Positions 54,803 to 64,000 of a stretch of DNA of 64,000 nt are shown here, in pieces; the stretch's first letter is position 1; each line of letters opens with the position of its first letter. This stretch comes from Anaerolineae bacterium (lineage in GTDB: Bacteria; Chloroflexota; Anaerolineae; Aggregatilineales; Aggregatilineaceae): NCBI GenBank assembly GCA_027494015.1, contig JAOSJP010000041.1, positions 17,879 to 81,878 on the forward strand, read 5' to 3'. The notes beneath the pieces are model-generated. The model made no database searches. It had not been told where the DNA came from and saw only the letters and a list, made by a program, of their open reading frames with translations. Made by a program: the position numbers and the translations under genes.

Positions 54803-54829
54803 ACGGCGCGGGCCGGGTGATCGTCTCGC

Positions 54830-56398
54830 TCAGCCGGCGACCTGGCGGTGCACGCCGGCCATCATCAGGCCCAACGCCTCCACGCTGGCCCCGGCCCGGT
54901 CTACCACGCCGACGATCTCGCCCTCGTAGATCACGGCGATGCGGTCGGCCAGGGCCAGGATTTCGTCGAGGTCTTCCGAGATCAGCAGGGTGGCGGTGCC
55001 TTTGGCGCGCTGTTCGAGCAGGCGCTGGTGGATGTACTCCGTCGCGCCGATGTCCACGCCGCGCGTCGGCTGCGCCGCGATGAGCACGGTCGGCTTGCGA
55101 GCCAGTTCGCGGGCCAGCACCAGCTTTTGGATGTTGCCGCCGGAGAGACTCTTGATTGGTGTCTCCTGGGTGGGCGTGCGGATGTTGAAGCTGCGGATCA
55201 GCTCGGCGCAGCGGTGGGTGACGACCCGCGAGTTTATGAAGATGTTGTACGCATAGGGCCGCAGCCCGTGCTCCTGGAGCATCAGGTTTTCGGCCACGGT
55301 GAAATCCTCGATCACGCCGTCGGTCATGCGCTCTTCGGGGATGTAGGACAGACCCAGCTTGTTCAGCGCGTCCGGCGCTTTGCCCGCCACATTCTGCCCG
55401 TCGAGCAGAACCGACCCAGCCGTCGCCGAACGCAGCCCGAAGATGACCTCAGCCAGCTCGCGCTGCCCATTGCCAGAGACTCCAGCCAGCCCCAGGATTT
55501 CGCCCGCGCGCACTTCCAGGTTGATGCCGCGCAGCGCTTCGGTGCCGCGATCGCTGGCGGCGCGCACGCCCTCCAGCTTCAGCCGAGGCTCGCCGGCCTG
55601 CTGCGCCCTGATGTCGTAGGTGAGCAGCACCTCGCGCCCGACCATCATGCGGGCCAGGCTGGCTTTGGTCGCCTCGGCGGTGGGCACAGAGCCGACCAGC
55701 CGCCCGTCGCGCAGCACAGTGACGCGCTGGCTGATGGCCAGCACCTCGTGCAGCTTGTGCGAGATGAAGATCAGGGCGTGCCCGTCGCTGACCATCTGGC
55801 GCAGCGTCCCGAAAAGGTCGTTCACTTCCTGCGGGGTGAGCACGGCGGTCGGCTCGTCCAGGATGAGCAGTGCCGCGCCCCTGTAGAGCGCCTTGAGAAT
55901 TTCGACGCGCTGCCGCTCGCCCACCGCCAACTGCCAGACGGGCATGTCCGGGTCTACATCGAGACCATAGGTCTTGACCAGCTCTTTGATGCGCGCCGAG
56001 ACCACGTCCAGGTCGAGCAGCGGCGCGCGCGTGGACTTGAGGCCCAGGGCGACGTTCTCGGCCACTGTTAGCGAGGGGACGAGCATGAAGTGCTGGTGGA
56101 TCATGCCGATGCCACGCGCGATGGCGTCCGACGGAGACTTGATCGGCGCGCGCTCGCCGTTGAGGAAGGTCTCGCCCTCATTGGGCTGGTACAGGCCGTA
56201 AAGAATCTTCATCAGCGTGCTCTTGCCAGCGCCGTTTTCGCCCAGCAAGGCGTGGACTTCGCCTGCGCGCACGTCGAAATCTACATGATCAACGGCCAGC
56301 ACGCCGGGGAATTGCTTGACAATGCCGCGCATCTCCATGTGGTCAATGCGCTCGTGCCCGGTAGGGAGCAGCTTGCGTTCAGCGGTGGACGTGGCCAT
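54830..56398 (-). CDS. Nucleoside ABC transporter ATPase (double ATPase, YufO type)
   Basis: About 522 residues from ATG 56398 (MATSTAERKLLP) with AGGA upstream. The first cassette has GENGAGKSTLMKILYG, AVGERQRVEILKAL and LILDEPTAVLTPQEV. The second has GNGQRELAEVIFG, SGGNIQKLVLARELARKP and LIAAQPTRGVDIGATEYIH. The degenerate second Walker A (AGVSGNGQRE) is normal for this family. It powers BMP/nucleoside uptake and is the last gene of the transporter unit. Confidence 0.9.
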   Translation of the reverse strand: MATSTAERKLLPTGHERIDHMEMRGIVKQFPGVLAVDHVDFDVRAGEVHALLGENGAGKSTLMKILYGLYQPNEGETFLNGERAPIKSPSDAIARGIGMIHQHFMLVPSLTVAENVALGLKSTRAPLLDLDVVSARIKELVKTYGLDVDPDMPVWQLAVGERQRVEILKALYRGAALLILDEPTAVLTPQEVNDLFGTLRQMVSDGHALIFISHKLHEVLAISQRVTVLRDGRLVGSVPTAEATKASLARMMVGREVLLTYDIRAQQAGEPRLKLEGVRAASDRGTEALRGINLEVRAGEILGLAGVSGNGQRELAEVIFGLRSATAGSVLLDGQNVAGKAPDALNKLGLSYIPEERMTDGVIEDFTVAENLMLQEHGLRPYAYNIFINSRVVTHRCAELIRSFNIRTPTQETPIKSLSGGNIQKLVLARELARKPTVLIAAQPTRGVDIGATEYIHQRLLEQRAKGTATLLISEDLDEILALADRIAVIYEGEIVGVVDRAGASVEALGLMMAGVHRQVAG

Positions 56399-56457
56399 GG
56401 CAAACATCCTGCGAAAAATGACCCAGGCGAAACAGGGGTGCGAGCAAAACCCGTCAG

Positions 56458-56487
56458 GTAGGGGCGGGTTTGCAAACCCGCCCCTAC
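56458..56487. repeat. 30-bp palindrome (family B)
   Basis: A perfect GTAGGGGCGGGTTTG palindrome between the ATPase and binding-protein genes, preceded by a GTGCGAGCAAAACCCGTCAGG fragment. Confidence 0.8.
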
Positions 56488-56613
56488 AAGAACACCACTA
56501 GCCGCCCGTGTCATCGAGCAGCAAGGTATCCCGGTTCATTTTGCAAAGTGCGTCCTACACCCCTACGAAACTTATTCACCACCTGGCTTGCCCAGTGGGG
56601 TGAGGCGTCCTTG

Positions 56614-57648
56614 CTATCCCTCTTCGGCCTCGACGACGCTCAGCACGCCCTCTTCGTCAACCTCGAAGCTGATCTCGCCATCAATGATGGCCTGCATCAC
56701 TTCTTCGCCAGCCGCCTTCACGTCCTCGTCCAGCTCGAAGTCCTCGTTGAACTCGATCAGCAGGCCACCATTCTCCAGCGTCAGCGCGAACGCCACGCCA
56801 TTGATCTCGCCGGCCTGCACATCATCGAAGATCTCGTTGAGCACGTCAACCCAGTTATAGACCTGGCTGGAAACCACGATCTCCGGGGCCAGCGTGGACT
56901 GGTTGGACTGGGTGCCGAACCACAGCGCGCCGGCTTCCTTGGCCTTGTTCACCGCGCCGGGCACCATCTGCGCCGTGCCAGAGAGCACATCCGCGCCCTC
57001 GGCCAGCATGACATCGGCAGCCGCTGCTGCCAGGGCCAGGTCGCTGAACGACTGGATGTAGTTGACCAGCACTTCGATCTCTTCATCCTGCCACAGCACG
57101 CCAGCCTTGAAGCCGTCCACGTACAGCTTGGCGTCGCCCGTCTCGATCGGGCCGACAATGCCGATGACCTTGCTCTCGCTGAGCAGCGCGGCCATCACGC
57201 CCTGGACGAAGGCGCCCTCTTCAGAGCGGGCCTCGTAAGCGTAGACGTTGGTGATGCCCTCATCCTGGTAGGTGTCCACCGTGGTGCCCCAGGCGAAAGC
57301 TGTGTCGGGGAAGTCGGGGGCGATGTCGGCCAGCGACGAGCCATACTGCGAGCCATGCGCGATCACCAGGTCGTAGCCCTGGCTGGCGTAGTCGCGCAGC
57401 GCGGTCGCCGCGTCCTCGACGACGAACATACTCTCGGAGAGGACGAACTCGAAGTTCTCCTCACCACGCTCTTCCTGGATGGCGACCAGCGCGTCATAGA
57501 TGCTCTGGCTGAAGGCCAGGTCGCTCTTGGTGCTGGGAGTCACCACCGCCACGCGCAGTTTGTCCTGCGCCTGGGCGGGCGTGGTGAAGGCCGGCACCGC
57601 GATGGCAACGGCGAGCACGATGGTCAAGAGCAAAGCGAACTTCTTCAT
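56614..57648 (-). CDS. BMP-family nucleoside-binding protein
   Basis: About 344 residues from ATG 57648 with AGGAGG upstream. Signal peptide MKKFALLLTIVLAVAIAVPAF. The fold signature follows: LRVAVVTPSTKSDLAFSQSIYDAL, YDLVIAHGSQYGSSLADIAPDFPDTAFAWG, and VMLAEGADVLSGTAQMVPGAVNKAKEAG. No lipobox Cys follows the signal sequence, unlike the PnrA lipoproteins of many relatives. It delivers nucleosides or related compounds to the permeases upstream. Confidence 0.88.
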   Translation of the reverse strand: MKKFALLLTIVLAVAIAVPAFTTPAQAQDKLRVAVVTPSTKSDLAFSQSIYDALVAIQEERGEENFEFVLSESMFVVEDAATALRDYASQGYDLVIAHGSQYGSSLADIAPDFPDTAFAWGTTVDTYQDEGITNVYAYEARSEEGAFVQGVMAALLSESKVIGIVGPIETGDAKLYVDGFKAGVLWQDEEIEVLVNYIQSFSDLALAAAAADVMLAEGADVLSGTAQMVPGAVNKAKEAGALWFGTQSNQSTLAPEIVVSSQVYNWVDVLNEIFDDVQAGEINGVAFALTLENGGLLIEFNEDFELDEDVKAAGEEVMQAIIDGEISFEVDEEGVLSVVEAEEG

Positions 57649-57747
57649 GGATACGTTCCTCCTGGAAACACTAAGACGGGCACGAAACATCTCTCACTGG
57701 CCCGACCCGGCGCGGTTGCCGGGCACAGGCCAGGTCCAACACCTCCG

Positions 57748-58701
57748 TCATTCGCCGCGCTCGAACGGCTTGGTCAGCGCCGCCGGTTGGTCAATACGCC
57801 GCGAGGCGAAGATCAGCGCGACGATGGTCAGCAGGTACGGCGCCATCGAAGCGGCTTCGTCGGGCACGTCAATGCCTTTCGTGCGCACCTGAAGCTGCAG
57901 CGCGTTGACCAGGCTGAAGAGCAGCGCGCCGAACATCACGCCGCGCGCCCGCCAGGCCCCGAAGTAGACCAGCGCCACCGCGATGAAGCCCTGCCCGGCG
58001 GTCATATTCTGCTGGAAGACGTTGACCAGGCTGATGGACAGCGAAGCCCCCGCCAATGAGGCCAGCATCCCGCCCAGCGTCACCGTGAAGTAGCGCACGC
58101 GGGTCACGCTGATGCCCATCGCGTCGGCGGCTTCTGGGTTCTGGCCGACGGCGCGGATGTTCAGGCCGAGCGTGGTTCTGTTCATCACAAACCAGGTCAC
58201 TGGCACCAGGGCAAAGGCTAGATAGACGAGCAGATTCTGCCGGAACAGAATCTCACCCAGCACGGGGAGATCGCTCAAGACAGGGAGATTCACTTTAGGG
58301 AAGCCGTTGACGGTGATGACCTGGCCATGAAATACCTTCTGGAAGAGCAGGTCGCTCATGCCCAGCCCGAACAGGTAGATGCCGATGCCGCTGATGCCCT
58401 GCTGTGCCTGCAAGGTGACGTTGATCACCGCCGTAGCCAGGCCCATGATCAGCCCAACGAGCAGCGCCACCAGCACGCCGACCAGCAGCGCTGGCGCGTA
58501 GTAGGAGGCGGCCCCCGCCGGCGTGACTTCGTGCACCGCCCACAGCGACGTGAACGCGCCCATCAGCATGACGCCCTCCACGCCGAGGTTGAGCACGCCG
58601 CTGCGCTGCCCGAACGTCTCGCCGATGGCCGCGTACAGGTACGGCGTCGCCAGCCGGATGCCCGAAGCCAGAACGCTCGCCGTGATGAGGTTTTCAATCA
58701 T
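57748..58701 (-). CDS. Nucleoside ABC transporter permease (YufQ type)
   Basis: 317 residues with about eight helices. TPYLYAAIGETFGQRSGVLNLGVEGVMLMGAFTSLW is the diagnostic N-terminus, and GLNIRAVGQNPEAADAMGISVTRVRYFTV the coupling loop. The start overlaps the stop of the first permease by four bases. Confidence 0.9.
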   Translation of the reverse strand: MIENLITASVLASGIRLATPYLYAAIGETFGQRSGVLNLGVEGVMLMGAFTSLWAVHEVTPAGAASYYAPALLVGVLVALLVGLIMGLATAVINVTLQAQQGISGIGIYLFGLGMSDLLFQKVFHGQVITVNGFPKVNLPVLSDLPVLGEILFRQNLLVYLAFALVPVTWFVMNRTTLGLNIRAVGQNPEAADAMGISVTRVRYFTVTLGGMLASLAGASLSISLVNVFQQNMTAGQGFIAVALVYFGAWRARGVMFGALLFSLVNALQLQVRTKGIDVPDEAASMAPYLLTIVALIFASRRIDQPAALTKPFERGE

Positions 58702-59897
58702 GGGCTGGCTCTCACTCCTGCTGCTTCAGCGGATGTTTCAGAGGTTGCCACGGCCACGCGACGGCGCGAGCGGTGGCGCACGAAAATATCGCTGGCGACA
58801 ACGAAGACGATCACCAGGCCGATCAGCGCCGTGATCAGCGCCGACGGCACCTGCACCGAGCGTTGCAGCTTGTTGCCGCCGACCAGCAGCGCGCCGAACA
58901 GGATGGACGCGGGGATGGTGCCCAGCGGGTGCAGCCCGCCGAACAGCGCGGCGACGATGCCGTTGAACCCGGCGTTGCCGGTGAAGGCGATGGCCCCGCC
59001 CTCGGCGTTCATGCGGTGGCGCACGCCCAGCAGTTGGATGCCGCCCGCCAGCCCGGCAAACCCGCCGCTGAGCAGCAGCGACAGCACCACGTAGCGCTTG
59101 ACCTTGATGCCGGCATAGCGCGAGGCGCGCGGGTTCTTGCCCACCGCGCGGATGCGATAGCCAATCGTCGTCCGCCACAGCAGGATATAGACCACAATCG
59201 CCAGCACGAAGGCGATGACAATGCCGTTGTGCAGCAGGGTCGTCCCCCACTGGTTGGCGTCGGCGGAGGACAGGCCCAGGAAGTCGTAGATGTCGTCCAG
59301 CGCCCCGCCGATGCGCGGCAGATCGAGGCTGCGCGGCAGGCGCTCTGTCTCGGGGATGGGCGCAGCGCGGCCCTTCTGACGCGGGTCAATGAACTCGCTG
59401 CGCACCAGATACATCATGCCGAAGGTGGCGATCTGGTTGAGCATGATCGTGCTCAGGATTTCATTGACGTTGAAGTACGCCTTGAGCACGCCGGCGATCC
59501 CGCCCCAGATGGCCCCCGCGACGAAGCTCCCCACCAGGCAGGCGATGATCACCGCCGTCGGGTCGGCCTCCTTGTATGCCAGGCCAATGGCGACGGCTGC
59601 CAATCCGCCGGCGATCATCTGGCCCTCGCCGCCGATGTTGATCACCCCGCCGCGAAAACTGATGCAGATGCCAATGCCCACCAGCAGCAGCGGCGTGGCC
59701 TTGACCAGCGTATCGGCGACGGCGTTCTTGGTGCCGAATGCCCCCTCCCACAGCGCCTGGTAGGCATCCAGGGGATTGGCGTTCATCAGCAGGATCATGA
59801 AACCGCCGATGAACAGGGCGAGCAGCACAGCGAAAAATGGTAGAAAAGCGTCGAGCGTGCGTCCCAGGTGGAGACTTCGTGGCAGGTTCAACTGCAT
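58698..59897 (-). CDS. Nucleoside ABC transporter permease (YufP type)
   Basis: About 399 residues from ATG 59897 (MQLNLPRSLHLGRTL). PLLLVGIGICISFRGGVINIGGEGQMIAGGLAAVAIG, then NVNEILSTIMLNQIA and YRIRAVGKNPRASRYAGIKVKRYV. An insertion of about 60 residues around DPRQKGRAAPIPETERLPRSLDLPRIGG is external. It is the first gene of the order permease-permease-BMP-ATPase. Confidence 0.9.
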   Translation of the reverse strand: MQLNLPRSLHLGRTLDAFLPFFAVLLALFIGGFMILLMNANPLDAYQALWEGAFGTKNAVADTLVKATPLLLVGIGICISFRGGVINIGGEGQMIAGGLAAVAIGLAYKEADPTAVIIACLVGSFVAGAIWGGIAGVLKAYFNVNEILSTIMLNQIATFGMMYLVRSEFIDPRQKGRAAPIPETERLPRSLDLPRIGGALDDIYDFLGLSSADANQWGTTLLHNGIVIAFVLAIVVYILLWRTTIGYRIRAVGKNPRASRYAGIKVKRYVVLSLLLSGGFAGLAGGIQLLGVRHRMNAEGGAIAFTGNAGFNGIVAALFGGLHPLGTIPASILFGALLVGGNKLQRSVQVPSALITALIGLVIVFVVASDIFVRHRSRRRVAVATSETSAEAAGVRASP

Positions 59898-60482
59898 GAA
59901 ACCCCCATAAGTGGCGGCAAGGTTGGCGCTATGGAGCAAAGCACTTGTCGTCGCCGGAGGCCGCCGTCAGGCCGCTGATGGCAACCTGTTGGTGGCAGCC
60001 AGCCCCGGTTAGCACGAAATCCTAGCACATTCTGGCAGCCGGGGCAATAGGATGCGCTGTGCAAAAGTGCACGAACAAGCTGTTGGCGTGTCTGCCCCTC
60101 CTTCTCTTCGCGCGGGCGGGTTAAGGCATCTGGGGGGCGTTCACCCCGCGCCTGGCCCCCTCCCGGCAAGCCAGGGGGCGCCGCGGGGGCCCCCGGCGGG
60201 AGAGGGGGAGGGCGAGGCAATGCCATGCCGCGAGGGGGAAGGGAGAAAAAGGCGGGCCTGTCCCGCGCGGGGGCATTGACCTCACCCCCAGCTTCGCTCC
60301 GCTCGGCTTGCCCCCTCTCCGCTGACGGAGAGGGGGCGGCGAGGCGCGTCAGCGCCGAGCGGGGGTGAGGTCAAGCGGGGTGCGGCAGAGCGGCGCATTT
60401 GACAGCCCGCGCGTTAGAGGGGCAGAGGGCGCGGGCCGGGCGGAAAAGTAGACTTCCGAAGTCTCGAAACTTCGGAAGTCTG
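59898..60482. other. Intergenic region of repeats and G/C-rich low complexity
   Basis: No convincing gene is seen. About 60090-60260 is unusual G- and C-run DNA with several short palindromes (such as CCGCGGGGGCCCCCGGCGGG). A family C hairpin lies at 60278-60373 and a family A palindrome at 60450-60481, directly beside the CRISPR array. Confidence 0.55.
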
Positions 60483-61639
60483 GTCAATGTGCCCTTATGA
60501 GTATGAGGGAGATTCCGATTGAGTGTAGGGGCGGGTTTGCAAACCCGCCCCTACATGGTCGTAATGCCCTTCCGGGCATGAGGATGATTCCGATCCAGTT
60601 CGCGGAGGTTGTTCGAAAAGTATTCGACTGTAACGTCGTAATGCCCTTCCGGGCATGAGGATGATTCCGATCTGCATAAGCAATGGCGTAGTGGCACCCG
60701 CCGTACCCATTTGTCGTAATGCCCTTCCGGGCATGAGGATGATTCCGATGGTTTGCGAGACGTTCGAGAAGCTCCGCCGCCAGCAGCGTACGTCGTAATG
60801 CCCTTCCGGGCATGAGGATGATTCCGATATCTCACGATTGGGGGTCTGCTCATCTATCTCGCGGTAACCGTCGTAATGCCCTTCCGGGCATGAGGATGAT
60901 TCCGATGTACCCACTTTGGGTACAGCGCGGCACCTACCCACAATAGGGTCGTAATGCCCTTCCGGGCATGAGGATGATTCCGATCTGGCAGGGGCGCGGT
61001 TCGCCGCGCCTGTTGCTGAGCGAGAAAGAGGTCGTAATGCCCTTCCGGGCATGAGGATGATTCCGATACAGAGTCGGTGTACGGGGTTAGCGAGGTCTGC
61101 GGAGAAGGTCGTAATGCCCTTCCGGGCATGAGGATGATTCCGATCCGCAGCGTCATCACGCGCTATCTCCCGCTGGGAGACGAAAGGTCGTAATGCCCTT
61201 CCGGGCATGAGGATGATTCCGATACATCCTTGCCGGCGGCGCGTTGCTCCTCCGCTTTCTTCGTCGTAATGCCCTTCCGGGCATGAGGATGATTCCGATG
61301 CAATACGTCAGTAATCCCGCAAGACGCTGCCAGTACGTCGTAATGCCCTTCCGGGCATGAGGATGATTCCGATGAAGAGGGGTGGGACGAAGCGCGTTAC
61401 GTCGTAATGCCCTTCCGGGCATGAGGATGATTCCGATAGAGGCAGAGGATCGACGGAACTCCGGGTAATGGGTCGGTCGTAATGCCCTTCCGGGCATGAG
61501 GATGATTCCGATAAAGTCCAGTGGGCGTCGTAATGCCCTTCCGGGCATGAGGATGATTCCGATCCCAGCTTCAGGCAAAGGATGCACCCGCCACTGGCAT
61601 CGGTCGTAATGCCCTTCCGGGCATGAGGATGATTCCGAT
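60483..61639 (-). CRISPR. CRISPR array, 15 identical 37-bp repeats plus one degenerate terminal repeat
   Basis: On the plus strand the repeat starts GTCGTAATGCCCTTCCGG and ends GCATGAGGATGATTCCGAT; it has a GCCC-TTCC-GGGC hairpin. Full repeats begin at 60558, 60635, 60713, 60792, 60870, 60948, 61031, 61108, 61187, 61263, 61337, 61401, 61476, 61527 and 61603. A degenerate copy (27 of 37 bases) occupies 60483-60519, marking the leader-distal end, so the array is read on the minus strand from the AT-rich side at 61640. Spacers are mostly 37-46 bases, with outliers of 14 (61513-61526) and 27 (61374-61400). No cas gene lies in the window, so the type cannot be assigned. Confidence 0.96.
60525..60554. 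repeat. Family B palindrome as the oldest CRISPR spacer
   Basis: The 38-base interval 60520-60557, between the degenerate repeat and the first full repeat, has normal spacer length and is made almost entirely of the GTAGGGGCGGGTTTG palindrome. It matches 8639-8670 over 32 bases and 56458-56487 over 30. Confidence 0.8.
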
Positions 61640-61778
61640 ATTACCACAGTACTACGTTTTTTGTCAAATACCCCCACTTTCATTGAGGCAGACCGGTGAA
61701 TCGCCCAGCCTGATCGCGACGGAGACAAGTTTTCCTCTATAAAAGTGCCTTGTTTTCTATAAAATCCATCTGTTTTTT
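61640..61778 (-). promoter_or_regulatory. CRISPR leader
   Basis: An AT-rich stretch in a GC-rich region, with CTATAAAAG and CTATAAAAT near 61737-61765 and T runs. It abuts the last perfect repeat opposite the degenerate one, as expected for the leader with promoter. Confidence 0.6.
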
Positions 61779-61836
61779 GCGAGACCCCCCTTTAGCCAGG
61801 CTATTACGTAAGAGGCTCGCTAAAGGGGGGTCTCGC
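61779..61836. terminator. 18-bp perfect stem between leader and leuB
   Basis: GCGAGACCCCCCTTTAGC and, 22 bases later, GCTAAAGGGGGGTCTCGC. It lies eight bases after the leuB stop and could end leuB transcription; without a T run it may instead be another repeat family. Confidence 0.6.
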
Positions 61837-61843
61837 GCGCGCC

Positions 61844-62908
61844 CTACGCCAGGCCCGCCAGCACGCGGTCGGTGAAGGCGCTCGTGCTCATCGCCTCGCC
61901 CGGCGCGGCGGCGATGTCCGCCGTGCGCGCGCCCGCGGCCAGCGCCGCCTCAACCGCCGCCTCGACGGCCCGCGCTTCGGCGTCCAGCCCCAGGCTGTGG
62001 CGCAGCAGCAGGGCCGCGCTGAGGATGGTCCCCACCGGGTTGGCGATGCCCCGCCCGGCGATGTCCGGCGCGGAGCCGTGAATCGGCTCGTAGACGCCGA
62101 ACGTCCCCGCCCCCAGCGAGGCCGAGGGCAACATGCCCAGCGACCCGGCCAGCACCGACGCCTCGTCGCTGAGGATGTCGCCGAACATGTTGCCGGCCAG
62201 CAGCACGTCGAAGCGGGCCGGGGCGCGCAGCAGGTGCATGGCGCAGGCGTCCACCAGCACGTGCTCCAGGGCCACGTCCGGGTAGTCCGCCGCCACCCGG
62301 CTCACCGTGCGCCGCCACAGGCGCATGGCGGCCAGCACGTTGGCCTTGTCCACCGAGGCCACCTGGCCGCGCCGTCCGCGGGCCGCCTCGAAGGCGACGC
62401 GGGCGGCGCGCTCCACCTGGGGGACGGAGTAGTACATGGTGTCCCAGGCGTCGTCGCCGTCGCCCTGCTCCTGGCGCGGGCCGAAGTAGATGCCGCTGGT
62501 CAGCTCGCGCACGAAGAGCATATCCACGCCGTCGAGCAGGTCGGCGCGCAACGGCGTGTGCCGGGCCAGCGCCGGGTACGCCCTGACCGGGCGCAGGTTG
62601 GCGAAGAGGTCGAAGTGCGCGCGCAGCCGCAGCAGCCCCTGCTCCGGACGGACGGGGGCAGAGGGGTCCGACCACTGCGGCCCGCCGACTGCGCCGAGCA
62701 GCACGGCGTCGGCGCGCTCGCAGGCGGCCAGCGTCTCGTCGGGCAGGGGGTTGCCAGTCGCGTCAATGGCGCAGCCGCCCATCAGCGCCTCGTCGAAGCT
62801 GAAGCCGTGCCCCCAGCGGGCGGCGACGGCGCGCAGGACGCGCACGCCCTCGGCGATCACGTCCGGGCCGATGCCGTCGCCGGGCAGGGTGACGATAGTC
62901 GCGTGCAT
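61844..62908 (-). CDS. leuB: 3-isopropylmalate dehydrogenase
   Basis: About 354 residues from ATG 62908 ([25 protein letters not shown]) with AGGAGA upstream. Substrate and metal residues: [52 protein letters not shown] and [26 protein letters not shown]. The NAD motif is [35 protein letters not shown]. It catalyses the oxidative decarboxylation in leucine synthesis, and in the citramalate route to isoleucine. It lies downstream of cimA on the same strand. Confidence 0.95.
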   Translation of the reverse strand: MHATIVTLPGDGIGPDVIAEGVRVLRAVAARWGHGFSFDEALMGGCAIDATGNPLPDETLAACERADAVLLGAVGGPQWSDPSAPVRPEQGLLRLRAHFDLFANLRPVRAYPALARHTPLRADLLDGVDMLFVRELTSGIYFGPRQEQGDGDDAWDTMYYSVPQVERAARVAFEAARGRRGQVASVDKANVLAAMRLWRRTVSRVAADYPDVALEHVLVDACAMHLLRAPARFDVLLAGNMFGDILSDEASVLAGSLGMLPSASLGAGTFGVYEPIHGSAPDIAGRGIANPVGTILSAALLLRHSLGLDAEARAVEAAVEAALAAGARTADIAAAPGEAMSTSAFTDRVLAGLA

Positions 62909-62929
62909 GAAGGTCTCCTGGAGGGTGGT

Positions 62930-63070
62930 GGACGGGTTGTTGGTTATTGGTTGTTGGTTGTGAGTCGGGAGTTGGGAGTTTTGAGTCGAGAGCACTGCCC
63001 TGTGCCTGGGCACAGACCGGCCTAGCGAGCAGTGATGCAGACTCCTACCCCATGACTCAAGACTCCCGAC
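62930..63070. repeat. Hairpin between cimA and leuB
   Basis: GTTGTTGGTTATTGGTTG, then GAGTCGGGAGTTGGGAGTTTTGAGTC, with the inverse GACTCAAGACTCCCGACTC at about 63056-63074. It overlaps the last codons of cimA at its right edge. Confidence 0.55.

Positions 63071-64000
<930 letters not shown>

Noticed and set aside
60484..61728. Long minus-strand frames with repeated ESSSCPEGHYD, GIILMPGRALR and RNHPHARKGITT
   Set aside because: These peptides are the three-frame translation of the CRISPR repeat, not a repeat protein.

Overview
The window is high in G+C, gene dense and bacterial. The gene content looks most like a Chloroflexota (Anaerolineae-type) genome. The hints are a SpoVS homologue in a non-sporulation context, a cyclic-2,3-diphosphoglycerate-synthetase-like GTPase, an Asp23/NusB/TatC block, a carbamoyltransferase/DUF5989 cluster, FmdB-type zinc ribbons, beta-propeller lipoproteins or exoproteins, and intergenic regions packed with hairpin repeats. 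This placement is inference from gene content only; no marker such as 16S rRNA is present, and no tRNA or rRNA gene was seen.

Layout. 0.1-5.5 kb (mostly minus strand): a hypothetical gene, a zinc peptidase with a universal stress protein, a ferredoxin/small membrane protein/ftsH operon, and a HicB-like gene with a Crp/Fnr regulator. 6-9.94 kb (plus): Gfo/Idh dehydrogenase, sugar-binding protein, RbsC-type permease and the first few codons of an ABC ATPase. At about 9.94-9.99 kb the sequence breaks in G-rich low-complexity DNA, and a lipoprotein gene on the other strand is cut at the same place. Seven or eight single-base frameshifts lie left of this break. Apart from a decayed insertion sequence, none was noticed to the right, so the break looks like an assembly join or a rearrangement. 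10.4-15.5 kb: a four-gene polysaccharide operon (membrane glycosyltransferase, methyltransferase, GT4, flippase). 16-25 kb: ornithine cyclodeaminase family, amino-acid-oxidase family, EamA exporter and a livKHMGF operon, together an amino-acid uptake and catabolism block. 25.3-30.7 kb: cyclic-nucleotide-binding protein, fabG, asp23-nusB-tatC and the cDPGS-like GTPase. 30.9-34.8 kb: a dihydroorotate-dehydrogenase-like pair and a permease fused to a beta-propeller. 35.2-36 kb: an 817-bp IS5-type element inside a DUF2283 gene. 36.2-42.7 kb: response regulator, histidine kinase, triple-PDZ protein, secreted propeller and FmdB protein. 43.2-45.9 kb: carbamoyltransferase cluster with a textbook promoter and terminator. 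45.9-47.1 kb: a sevenfold tandem hairpin array. 47.1-54.8 kb: HtrA protease, SpoVS, Ser/Thr kinase, exported hydrolase, cdd and recO. 54.8-59.9 kb: a BMP-type nucleoside ABC transporter. 60.5-61.6 kb: a CRISPR array without cas genes. 61.8-64 kb: leuB and cimA (branched-chain amino acid synthesis).

The most distinctive property is the intergenic DNA. At least seven families of inverted-repeat elements recur, often nested inside each other: a 34-bp perfect palindrome, a ~30-bp GTAGGGGCG...CGCCCCTAC palindrome, a ~98-bp long hairpin, a ~200-bp element carrying that hairpin, a ~190-bp terminal-inverted-repeat element, a 257-bp element with 5-bp target duplication, and GATTGGTTGTTGGT-type hairpins. 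One ~30-bp palindrome sits in frame inside a glycosyltransferase gene. Another forms the oldest spacer of the CRISPR array, so the array appears to hold a spacer matching the host's own dispersed repeat.
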